A stretch of DNA of 64,000 bases, from contig NC_044930.1 in NCBI RefSeq assembly GCF_003576645.1, forward strand, positions 7,337,007 to 7,401,006, written 5' to 3'. This DNA comes from Ipomoea triloba (Eukaryota > Streptophyta > Magnoliopsida > Solanales > Convolvulaceae). The position numbers and the translations under genes are program-made. The notes under the pieces were generated by a model. That model saw only the letters and a list, made by a program, of their open reading frames with translations, ran no database searches and was not told where the DNA came from. Below are positions 1-9,314 of the stretch, piece by piece. Position 1 is the stretch's first letter. The number at the start of each line of letters is the position of its first letter.

Positions 1-173
1 TGAGCATGTACGTATGTATGTGGGTGAGTAAACAACTTTAAGTAAGAAAGTGAATTTGTTTTTTTTTATATATATGAGGAAAGTAACTAATATTTAAAGA
101 CATGTAAAACGTGAATGCATTTTTTTTTTTGCATAAATTTTTTTTTTTAATACAAAAATGCCTCCAAATGATA

Positions 174-427
174 CTCCATTTGTCTTATTCTGCATGTTGC
201 GTTTATTATTTATTGGTCATATCAATTCTTTCTTCGTTGCTTATTTTCTTTATTAATTTTTAATTATTTTTAAATTTAATTTTGTGTGTGTAATAGTTCT
301 TTTAATGTAATTTTTAAATATATAAATTTTATATATTAATATTAAATTTAATATTAAAAAAATAAATTAAAAAAAACTCCAATCAAATGTGATTAATCGA
401 ATTAGATAAACAAAATGGGACGGGAAG
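174..427. mobile_element. Stowaway-like MITE, copy 1
   Basis: Non-coding element of 254 bp flanked by TA on both sides (172-173 and 428-429). The left end reads CTCCATTTGTC and the right end GGGACGGGAAG, a degraded form of the CTCCCTCCGTCCC terminal repeat of plant Stowaway (Tc1/mariner) MITEs. The interior is AT-rich and aligns with the copy at 743..1000 (shared TTGCTTATTTTCTTTA and AAATATATAAATTTTA blocks). No coding capacity. Confidence 0.7.
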
Positions 428-742
428 TATTAAAAGGTGCGAAACAGAACACTCCTCCAAAGTCCTCCATCATGGGGATGATTTAATCCAATTTGAAGTC
501 TTACATTGAGACGTAATTGAATTGTCAACCAAGTTTGACTACTGCCTGTGCATCCAGGATTAATATTTGACTTTGGTCATGCCATCAAGGGGCTTGCCAG
601 TTGCCAGCACAAGTTTGGATTGATTTTGTAAGAACTTTTTATATATTATTAAAGTGAAACCTTGTAATATCGTTGATTGCTAATATATTCACTACAAAAA
701 TTTTTACATTTAGTGAGAATAGAAATTATCACCAAAAAACTA

Positions 743-1000
743 CTCCATCTGTCCCATTTTACCTGTCCTATTTACTATTCATTGATCAAACAACCTCTTT
801 CTTCTTTGCTTATTTTCTTTAGTAATTTTTTATTATTTTTAAATTTAATTTTTTGTGTTTAATAGTACTTTTAATGTAGTTTCTAAATATATAAATTTTA
901 AATATTAATGATAAACTTAATATTATGAAAAATTGAATTCAAAATTACTTCAGTCAAGCTTCGTTAAACGAACCAGACAACCATTTTGGGACGGAGGTAG
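743..1000. mobile_element. Stowaway-like MITE, copy 2
   Basis: A 258-bp element between TA dinucleotides (741-742, 1001-1002). Its inverted ends are CTCCATCTGTCCCATTTTAC on the left and, read on the minus strand, CTACCTCCGTCCCAAAATGG on the right, typical of Stowaway. It is better preserved than the related copy about 300 bp upstream; the two lie in the same orientation. Confidence 0.8.
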
Positions 1001-1364
1001 TATTAATTTTGGTCGCAATTAAAATTAGTGACCAATTTTTAGACATCTTGTGGCAAGCAGCTATATATTTGGCTCAGCTAGAACTATTGAAAAGAGATTT
1101 TTCAAAAATGCACTTTCTTCAAAAACATATTTTTTCCTTTCTGTGTTTGGCTGAACTTACACATTTTTTGGAGTAAATAAGCTCCAACAAGAACGTCATA
1201 TAGGCCCACATTATACGTTCTCAGTTGTTATATCTGGACCATGGTCCGAAAACGACACAATTTCTTTAAGTAAAGAAATGGTTACCGTCACATATTAATG
1301 GAGCTTTGTAAATGAAACGACAATTTATCTCAAATGATACTGCCTCACATTTGTTTTTATATTA

Positions 1365-1655
1365 TCAAATGAAACTGTAGTTATATCAAAATGAAACTGT
1401 AGTTGTGTTTAAAGGAAACTGCAGTATATATAAAATAAAACTGAATAACAGTTTTACATATTTGAGTGTATATTGTCCAATGAAATTGTAATTATATCGA
1501 AGTGATACTATAGTTGTGTTGAAAGGAAACTGCAGTGTATTATAAAAGAAACTGAATAACAGTTCACATATTTGAGTGTATAATGTCGAATGAAACTGTA
1601 GTTATATCGAAAAGAAACTGTAGTTGTATTGAAAGGAAACTGAATATGTTATACA
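1365..1655. repeat. Tandem repeat, ~111-bp unit, ~2.6 copies
   Basis: The motif AAAGGAAACTG recurs at about 1411, 1522 and 1632 (spacing 111 and 110). Flanking blocks such as ATATTTGAGTGTATA and GAAACTGTAGTTATATC also recur. Units are imperfect. No protein is encoded. The stretch just downstream (1696..1730) contains a near-palindrome AAAACGACATCGTTTTG, resembling the terminal motif of the element at 12756..13572. Confidence 0.65.
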
Positions 1656-2058
1656 CACAGAGTCAACGACGCGGAACAGATGCCGTTTCTGCCGTTTCTT
1701 TTCATTAATCAAAACGACATCGTTTTGATGCATGAACCACCATGCATTATGGACAGCGGTCCACAGTAAATTTGCCATACGTTCTAGAGAAATTTACAGC
1801 ATATTCACACTGTTAGCATATTTTCTAGCTGCATATATTTGCATATATTATAGCATATATTCTACCTATGTTAGCATATATTCTACCATTATTTTAGCTA
1901 TGTATTTTTGGTTTTGTATTATTCACATTGATTGTCTTTCCTTTTTTTTTTTTTTTTTTAACCTTTCAGTTTGAAATATACATAGAAAGCAAGGTTACAA
2001 AGTGGGATTTTACATCAACTATAGCATCCATATAAATATACAAGGTAGGATTACTTAC

Positions 2059-2332
2059 ATATCCATGATGCTCCTTAGATTACCAAACACGGGTGGTAAG
2101 TAACCAGTTATATCATTCTTGCTCAAGTTCCTACAAAAATTTACAATAGAAACAATAAAAATATCTGGATATATAAACAGATAGTTTAGCTCAAATTCAG
2201 TTGTACACATAACAACAGACCGTTTTATGTAACTGAGGTACATTGCATATGCTTACAAGTTACAAGCTACTGGCAGGAACCCAATATTGAAAGGAATTGA
2301 ATCTCGCCGGTCAGTTTGTTATAGGACAAATC
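2059..2332 (-). pseudogene. ERECTA-type LRR receptor kinase, two-exon remnant
   Basis: Read on the minus strand, 2130..2059 is a 72-bp LRR exon with intact splice sites (acceptor TTTTTGTAG, donor GTAAGT). It encodes NLSKNDITGYLPPVFGNLRS, very close to the ERECTA LRR with ITG..P..FGNLRSIME. Upstream, 2332..2257 encodes DLSYNKLTGEI, the ERECTA LRR that continues PFNIGFL. A roughly 5-bp insertion (repeated ATTCA) shifts the frame between GEI and PFNIGF. In ERECTA genes these two LRRs are separated by several others; here only 126 bp lie between them. The signal peptide, other LRRs, transmembrane segment and kinase are not found nearby. This is therefore an internally deleted fragment. Assignment to ERECTA rather than another LRR kinase rests on the two LRR signatures only. 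Confidence 0.65.
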
Positions 2333-2339
2333 CTTAAAA

Positions 2340-3012
2340 ATTAAAGATTGGTGTATTTTGTTCAACAAAAATAAAAGAAACAGCTAGTGTAAGATTCCCA
2401 TCAAGTGCATTATAGTAGTAGTAGTATGAGATTGCAATCAAGTGCATTAGTGCAATAGTAGTATGAGATTGCTATTAAGTGCATTAGTGCAATAATGATG
2501 TTTTCTTTCAATTTATCTTTTTGACTATGTTTTCATAATTTTAACATGCAATCTATTAGTTATTATTAGTTTTGATGACAATCTTATTGATCTTACCTTT
2601 TTCCTATTCTTTACTTCTTTCTATGAACGAATAAATCATTAATAAAGAGACTTTGTGATGTTATAGCCTAAAAATTACTTTGTATTAAAAAGCAATAACA
2701 ATCTAACATAATAATCTTAATAACATGCATAATATATTTAAGTAAAAAGATTGAATGTTTCACTCCAACTATAGTAGGATGTGCTGCTTGTTGAATTGTG
2801 TTGCCCCTATAATGTTAGAATTGTAGAAAGAATTGATCTACCACTTAATTTGCCGTAGAGATAAACATAAAAGTTCACTTGCCATTGTTACAGGCCACAT
2901 GCAATGTATGTATTCATGATCAGTTATAAATCAAATTGAATACCTAGTAATCTAGTATGACCAAATTCCTAACTTGATAGTTTAGTCAAATTTGCACCAC
3001 AGATATACCTAA
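2340..3012. other. AT-rich intergenic, no gene seen
   Basis: No convincing coding sequence. A short direct repeat of a block containing AAGTGCATTAGTGCAATA occurs at about 2400..2495. Nothing else recognised. Confidence 0.5.
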
Positions 3013-3013
3013 C

Positions 3014-3044
<31 letters not shown>

Positions 3045-3050
3045 CGCACA
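3013..3050. repeat. (TA)n(CA)n microsatellite
   Basis: About 11 TA dinucleotides running into a CA/CG-containing stretch. Confidence 0.85.
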
Positions 3051-3224
3051 CAGAAAACTATTACAATAAAATTAGATATATATATATCAGTTCTTTTTGT
3101 CAAAAAAAAATTAGAGACAAGTAAACAAAAATTTGTAAGAAATTTGGGGAATGAATATGTAAAGAATTTGGACAAATTTCATTCGACAACACTAGTGTGT
3201 GGTTCGTCATCACCAACTCACCAC

Positions 3225-3614
3225 TAGATATTTTAGAAATTAATATAGGAAGCTTATGAGTTTGTAATGTTTTGATTTTAAAAAAATATGTTTAATTTAA
3301 GTAATAATTGTGGTCTCTCTAATTTTGTTAAAATTTTGAGATAAAAAGACAAATAAAAAAACAACATAAATTATAGACTAAACAAACACCAGTATACACA
3401 CACATACGTGTGGATATATAGTACCAAAACGCTAGTCTATGTATGAGATATTTTAAAAAATAATATAGGAAACTACTATATAAGTGTGTAATGTTGTGAT
3501 TTTTAAAAAACTCTTGTTCAAGTAATAGTTATATCTTTAATTTTGTTAAAAGAATAGTGTGATAAAGATATAAACAAAAAGACAAAAATAAATTGTAGAC
3601 TATACAAACACTAG
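3225..3614. repeat. Tandem direct repeat, ~222-bp period, 2 copies
   Basis: Two diverged copies, about 3225..3392 and 3447..3614. Each starts near AGATATTTTA, contains AATATAGGAA and CTAATTTTGTTAAAA-like blocks, and ends with TAGACTA followed by a CAAACACTAG-like block. Non-coding. Confidence 0.6.
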
Positions 3615-3639
3615 CCGGCCTATATATGCACGTATGATA

Positions 3640-3850
3640 TAACACTAAAATTTGGCAAATATGATAAGAGAATATTTTTGTCGTCGTTAAAGTTGAAAGC
3701 AAAATGTAACAGATTAGAGGGGCCAAAAACAGATTGAGAAATCAGAGGGGTTAGAGACCAGATATGGGAGAACAGAAGAGAAATAGATCGAGAAGGGAAA
3801 TTAGTAGAGAAAGAGAGGGAGAAATGACTTTGCAGAAGAAAGGGAAGAAG
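3640..3850 (-). repeat. Inverted repeat arm, left
   Basis: Reverse-complement homologue of 6355..6545. Shared landmarks on the minus strand are CTCTTTCTCT, TATTTCTCTTCT, ATTTCT.AATCTGTTTTTGG and ATATTTGCCAAATTTTA. By eye about three quarters of positions agree. The arms enclose a LINE remnant, the assembly gap and the tRNA gene. Confidence 0.65.
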
Positions 3851-4088
3851 TTCAGAGAGATCGAAATGAAGGGAGAAAGGAAATTGATAGAAATATTATA
3901 TTGTTTAAAAATTAACAATGGACTTTTTGTCATTACTTCATAGCTAAAAACTAATCACAAAGTCATACTTCTAATTAACAAGAATAAAGACAAAATATTT
4001 CAATCATAATATCGTTGTTTTGGAAAAGATCGTTTAAATTTTTGTCTTACTTTTAGTTCTATCTTGTTAGACTTGTCGTATGTAAAGT

Positions 4089-4286
4089 GTTATTGTTAAG
4101 CAATGTCGTAGTATTGCTATGGATATTGGGAACGTTACTGTTCGCCATATCTGAAGATCAGCGAATTATGTGGCTCATACCCTTGCTAGGGCAACTGATT
4201 CCTTGTTTGTCCTTGGTTCGTGGGTGTCTACCCCTCCTGCTTGAATTGTATCTCTGTTTTGTTTCCCGTTTAATATATGATTATTC
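4089..4286 (+). pseudogene. LINE RNase H-like domain remnant
   Basis: Frame beginning at 4089 encodes VIVKQCRSIAMDIGN, then VRHI, a stop, RSANYVAHTLARATDSLFVL, GSWVSTPPA and a second stop. This matches the C-terminal end of the RNase H-like (RVT_3) domain of plant LINEs, whose hallmark is a RSAN..AH.LAR motif followed by GSW and PP. In-frame TGA stops at about 4152 and 4224 show that it is dead. The longer overlapping open frame at 4087..4323 is out of register with this homology and is not the real one. The rest of the LINE was not recognised upstream. Confidence 0.65.
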
Positions 4287-5229
4287 CTTTGGTTTTCAAA
4301 AAGACAAAATATTTCACAATTAAATTTAACTACAAAAATTCTATTGCTAACCGTGTTGTAAAAATCGGCCTTTTTTAAAAGGGTTTATTAGGTCTTTCTC
4401 CATCTGTTTAACGGTCCAGGTCCACCCGCATTCGTTCCGGAAGGCACGGGAGCTGGCCCAGGGGATCGTCAAACCCGGGTTCTCCAGAAATTCTTCCACA
4501 CAAAGAGAGTTCACTTGCCACTTGAATTAGCTCTCGTCAGTAGCTAATCGAATAGGCTATAGTTCAAAAGTTTATCCATCACTGCATCCTGTTAATTCAT
4601 CTGCTTTAGCTAGCTAGTTGTTATAGATCAAACTTGATGTTGCTGGTCTATAATAGTATAATCAATAATGGAAATGGAAGCTTCCATTTTCCTATTCGTA
4701 AATTATTTCCACAAGTATCACACCCAAGTAAATCTGATGAATAGGTTCTGTCGCGTACAGTGTACTTGGCTTACTTAATTGGCTAGAAATCAAACTTTTT
4801 CTTAAGACACCATCACGTGCATGCCATGCATATTAGTTGCAGTATTTATGTCATTAAAATGCGATAGCACTCCAGGAGAGTACAGTGCAGGTCATGTGTT
4901 TCCTTTATCAAAACTACAAGACATTAGAGTGAGATAGCACTCCAGGAGAGTGCCGCAATCATGTGATTGATATGAACTTAAAATACTATAGAATTTTAAA
5001 ATATGAGTTAACAATGGATCATTCCATTACTATTTCAAAAAAAAAAAAAAAACAGAAGGAGAACAATAGGGGCCGAAGTAGGGATGAGGAAAGTCTTCAA
5101 CTAATGGTAAAGTTGCCCCTCAAGTTTAGAATGAATTCATTTTCCTTTCTCCCTTCATTTCTCTTTGAATTCGTATTAAAAAATAATTTTAAAAAAAAAA
5201 CAAAAAAAAAAAAAAAAAAAAAAAAAAAA
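4287..5229. other. Intergenic, no gene seen
   Basis: Contains a GC-richer patch at 4405..4495 of unknown origin. A direct repeat of GATAGCACTCCAGGAGAGT occurs at 4863 and 4933. The stretch ends in a poly-A run (5201..5229) that borders the gap. Confidence 0.5.
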
Positions 5230-6196
5230 NNNNNNNNNNNNNNNNNNNNNNNNNNNNNNNNNNNNNNNNNNNNNNNNNNNNNNNNNNNNNNNNNNNNNNN
5301 NNNNNNNNNNNNNNNNNNNNNNNNNNNNNNNNNNNNNNNNNNNNNNNNNNNNNNNNNNNNNNNNNNNNNNNNNNNNNNNNNNNNNNNNNNNNNNNNNNNN
5401 NNNNNNNNNNNNNNNNNNNNNNNNNNNNNNNNNNNNNNNNNNNNNNNNNNNNNNNNNNNNNNNNNNNNNNNNNNNNNNNNNNNNNNNNNNNNNNNNNNNN
5501 NNNNNNNNNNNNNNNNNNNNNNNNNNNNNNNNNNNNNNNNNNNNNNNNNNNNNNNNNNNNNNNNNNNNNNNNNNNNNNNNNNNNNNNNNNNNNNNNNNNN
5601 NNNNNNNNNNNNNNNNNNNNNNNNNNNNNNNNNNNNNNNNNNNNNNNNNNNNNNNNNNNNNNNNNNNNNNNNNNNNNNNNNNNNNNNNNNNNNNNNNNNN
5701 NNNNNNNNNNNNNNNNNNNNNNNNNNNNNNNNNNNNNNNNNNNNNNNNNNNNNNNNNNNNNNNNNNNNNNNNNNNNNNNNNNNNNNNNNNNNNNNNNNNN
5801 NNNNNNNNNNNNNNNNNNNNNNNNNNNNNNNNNNNNNNNNNNNNNNNNNNNNNNNNNNNNNNNNNNNNNNNNNNNNNNNNNNNNNNNNNNNNNNNNNNNN
5901 NNNNNNNNNNNNNNNNNNNNNNNNNNNNNNNNNNNNNNNNNNNNNNNNNNNNNNNNNNNNNNNNNNNNNNNNNNNNNNNNNNNNNNNNNNNNNNNNNNNN
6001 NNNNNNNNNNNNNNNNNNNNNNNNNNNNNNNNNNNNNNNNNNNNNNNNNNNNNNNNNNNNNNNNNNNNNNNNNNNNNNNNNNNNNNNNNNNNNNNNNNNN
6101 NNNNNNNNNNNNNNNNNNNNNNNNNNNNNNNNNNNNNNNNNNNNNNNNNNNNNNNNNNNNNNNNNNNNNNNNNNNNNNNNNNNNNNNNNNNNNNNN
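5230..6196. other. Assembly gap (967 N)
   Basis: Run of N bordered by poly-A on both sides. Open frames spanning it are artefacts of translating A runs and N. Confidence 0.99.

Positions 6197-6237
<41 letters not shown>
6197..6237 (-). terminator. Pol III T-run downstream of tRNA-Glu
   Basis: 41 consecutive A on the plus strand, i.e. a T-run 9 bp beyond the tRNA 3' end when read in the tRNA direction. RNA polymerase III ends at runs of four or more T, so this run is sufficient. Its unusual length, bordering the gap, may itself be the cause of the gap. Confidence 0.6.
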
Positions 6238-6240
<3 letters not shown>

Positions 6241-6246
6241 CAACTT

Positions 6247-6318
6247 TCCGTTGCCGGGAATCGAACCCGGGTCTCTCGGGTGAGAGCCGAGTATCCTAAC
6301 CGACTAGACTACAACGGA
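6247..6318 (-). tRNA. tRNA-Glu (anticodon CTC)
   Basis: A 72-nt cloverleaf on the minus strand decoding GAG. The acceptor stem TCCGTTG pairs with CAACGGA over all 7 bp. The anticodon stem CTCGG/CCGAG holds the loop CTCTCAC, so bases 34-36 are CTC. The T arm carries GGGTTCGATTCCC (box B) and the D arm contains box A (TAGTCTAGTCGGTTAGGA). The 3' CCA is not encoded, as expected for a eukaryotic nuclear tRNA gene. No mismatch was seen in the stems checked, so it looks functional. A long T-run follows. Confidence 0.96.
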
Positions 6319-6354
6319 TTTTAAGACCCACGTTTCACTCTTTTATTAATATCT

Positions 6355-6545
6355 CCAAAGTTGTTTCTCCTTCTCTTTCTCTGCAAATTTCACTTCTCTA
6401 TTTCTCTTCTATCTCCCAAATCTGATCTCTTCCCCTTCTGATTTCTTAATCTGTTTTTGGCACTAGTTTATTACGTTTACTTTTAACATTAACGATAAAA
6501 ATCTTCTCTTATAATATTTGCCAAATTTTAATTTTATAGCCCAGG
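6355..6545 (+). repeat. Inverted repeat arm, right
   Basis: Partner of 3640..3850 in opposite orientation. The sequence is CT-rich at first (TTCTCCTTCTCTTTCTCTGC), then CTGTTTTTGGCA and ATATTTGCCAAATTTTA. The paired arms suggest either one transposon with long terminal repeats, now carrying other insertions, or two unrelated opposing copies. Confidence 0.6.
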
Positions 6546-6599
6546 TTATTATTTGTTGGCAAATTCTGTTATGAGATTGCTTCACGAATCTTTATCCCC

Positions 6600-6960
6600 C
6601 GTTAGAATTTGAATAAGTATTACATATTTTAAATAAGTATTACATTTTTCAAATAAGTATTACAATTTTCATTATAAACAAATATTCGACTCTTTATATT
6701 GCATTTTTATTTGAAAATATTAGTTTTTTTTAATCAAAAGTATTACATTTTTTCTAATAAATAACAATTAAACAATTTATTCGTAATTAATATTACATTT
6801 TTTTCTCATAAATAACTATTCAACCTTAATTTTGATTTAAAAAATTACATTTTGTCTCAAAAGTATTATATTATTTCTTATAAATAACAAATAATTTATT
6901 CATAATTACCGATTAGTATTACATTTTTCAACATAAATATTATATTTCCATTATATTATT
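6600..6960. repeat. Degenerate AAGTATTACA-rich repeat
   Basis: Short motif AAGTATTACATTTT recurs irregularly, e.g. near 6615, 6640, 6657, 6737 and 6920. Similar wording occurs inside the MITE at 35188..35622, so this may be a decayed relative. No gene. Confidence 0.4.
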
Positions 6961-7129
6961 CCCTTTAAAATTGAAAACAGAAGAAATAGACCGAACCTCA
7001 ACTCCTCAAGTTTGAGTAGAGAAATTTTGTATGACGAAAATAACCTTCAAGCTATTGGCAAAACAACAAATCCGGACGGGGAATGTTGGGAGCAATTCGT
7101 CATAATGCACTTTCACCACTAAAAATTCC

Positions 7130-7205
7130 CCAAATCATCATCAGAAACCCTAATTACCACCATTCCAGGGACAAGGTCACAAGGTGATCATCAGTTCACT
7201 CACCG
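7130..7205 (+). promoter_or_regulatory. Probable 5' leader exon of the LIF2-like gene
   Basis: Sequence changes from repeat-like to a leader-like stretch containing AAACCCTAATTACC and ends at a strong donor, CACCG|GTAATTCTCG (exon end 7205). No ATG-initiated frame fits, so it would be untranslated. The matching acceptor would be at 9286 (TTGCAG) or 9314 (TTTTTAAG directly before the ATG), giving a 5' UTR intron of about 2.1 kb. This is inference; no transcript evidence is available here. Confidence 0.35.
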
Positions 7206-7942
7206 GTAATTCTCGTTCACTAATATCCACTTCTAATTCATTTAACTTAAAGTAATTCGCATTTCGTTCATCCTTGTTATATAAATTTTCGATTTCTCGG
7301 AGAATTTTTAACGTTGCCTATTACTATGGAATTCGGTGTATGTATTTATTATCATTTGTGAATACTTCGTTTTGGCGAATAATGAAGGACCTGAATGAGT
7401 TTTTGGTGTATTTGTAAATTCGAAATAAAGCCTGAAACTTTTCTTTTTTATTTATTAAATGTGCAGGATTTAAAAAAAAAAAGAAGTAAAACTAGCAAAA
7501 GTAAAAGCTCATATTGGAAGAATATTGCATATATAAATCATTTTGTGAATTTGTTTGTGTTTCTCTGTGGGTAGTAGGTTTGCAAGTTTGTTTAGCATTA
7601 TTGATGGATTGGAGCTCAGACAGTAGTTCTGGTCGTTTTTCCAAGAGCTCTTTTTTTTTTTTCAAAGCTTAACTTGTTCGTAGTGATGAAACGAGTCATA
7701 CTTGGGTAGTTGTGTTTACTTTTAAAGAATACTAATTCCTGTGGGTTTAGTGAATTCTGGCGAGGACTGAGGACAAAGAGACTCAACTTTAGAATAATTT
7801 TCTTTGGAAAAACAAAAAGAAAGGTGACAGAAATTATTGTAATATGAAATGAGTCATACTTGGGTTTTCTTATGAAGAATACTAATTCCAGTAGGTTTAG
7901 TTAACACCATGGAGGACTGACTACTGAGGACAAAGAGATTCA

Positions 7943-7985
<43 letters not shown>

Positions 7986-9314
7986 CAAATAAAACTAAAG
8001 ATAACAGAAATTCTTGTAATAGAGTGATAAGCACTGAGTAATTGTCAAGTATTGTGGATTGTAGATTAGAAATTTTGCTTAACTTGCAGGAGAAACTGAG
8101 AAAGTAATGGACATCTGTTATTAAATATTTTTGCAGCATAAAATGATAACGGTAGTTTAGTGATGTAGATGCTTATGGCATATCAGAGTCAAATTGACAT
8201 ATTCCTGGTTTTGTGTCTACTACTTCTTATGTCTTCTCTCACATGGTTGTGATTACTAACTTGGAGAACATGCTGCATTCTTCAGCTCATTCCAGTCTGG
8301 GATTTTGCAGATATTGGAAATAAATTGGGATTATAAAATTGGGAATTCTTGAGGACACAACTATGTGTGTGTATCTTGCACCTGTGAGTTCATTATAAAT
8401 TAAGAGTACTGCAGAAAACAAGTGATGGCTGCATTTTGCTGCTTATGTGCTTCATTCTTGAAACTATTGTTTCATTTGCTTAGATTAATTTTACCTTCTG
8501 TACTTTATCTTATTGATTTTAAACTCAGTGGTAATATATTCATATCTTTTGTTTATGAAAGCATTTGCTCACCTGCTTCTTGCTGTCAAAGTTCCATTAC
8601 TTATCTAGGGCTAGAAAATGTCTAATATGAAAAATGGTTTTGTAAAATGCTTTAGGGTGGCTCTTTAATCAGTACATTCACAGAATGTGCATTAATTTAC
8701 TGCAGGAAGGTCATTTTTTTCAAACTGGATTTAATTATAATGGGTAGGGCACTAGGGCTGTAGGGTAGTTTCTTGATGACCAAGCCCAACTTGCTATCTA
8801 CTCACTTCTGTGGATAATCTATAATATTTTCATGTGTGCTTAATTATTACCTCCTTCAAATTTCATCTCCTGTGTCTCCATCACTCATTAATTTCTGTTT
8901 TCTCTCCTTTTTTTTTGTTTTGTATTTTTTTTTTTGTGTGAATGCATTGGTCTAATTGTCATTTAGACCATCGTTACAGCAATCCCTACATTTCTTGAAA
9001 TTCATTGCTTCAATTTTTTTTTTCAAACTTGTTGGACAAGACCATCCTCTTGTAATCATTCAACATTCTCTCTTGCCTGCCTTTGTTTGTATTGCCACTG
9101 TAGTTGGCCAGCCTTTTACTTTGATTGATCACATGAATCTTCTTGGGCCTTATCTCATGGATCAAAGTCAATTGAGATTCTTACACTGGAAATCCTCTTG
9201 TCCTTTATTTTGGTTTCCACCTTTCCACAACTTTCTTCTTTCTTTTGCAAATGCTTCTTGCTTCAGTGCTTCCATCAGAGTTGCAGCGCCATCTTGTCTT
9301 ACTAGATTTTTAAG

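Noticed and set aside
4405..4495. GC-rich patch as a possible gene fragment
   Set aside because: No frame gives recognisable protein and no structured RNA could be folded convincingly by eye.
4963..6324. 453-codon open frame across the gap
   Set aside because: It is mostly N and poly-Lys from A-runs, and it runs antisense through the tRNA gene.
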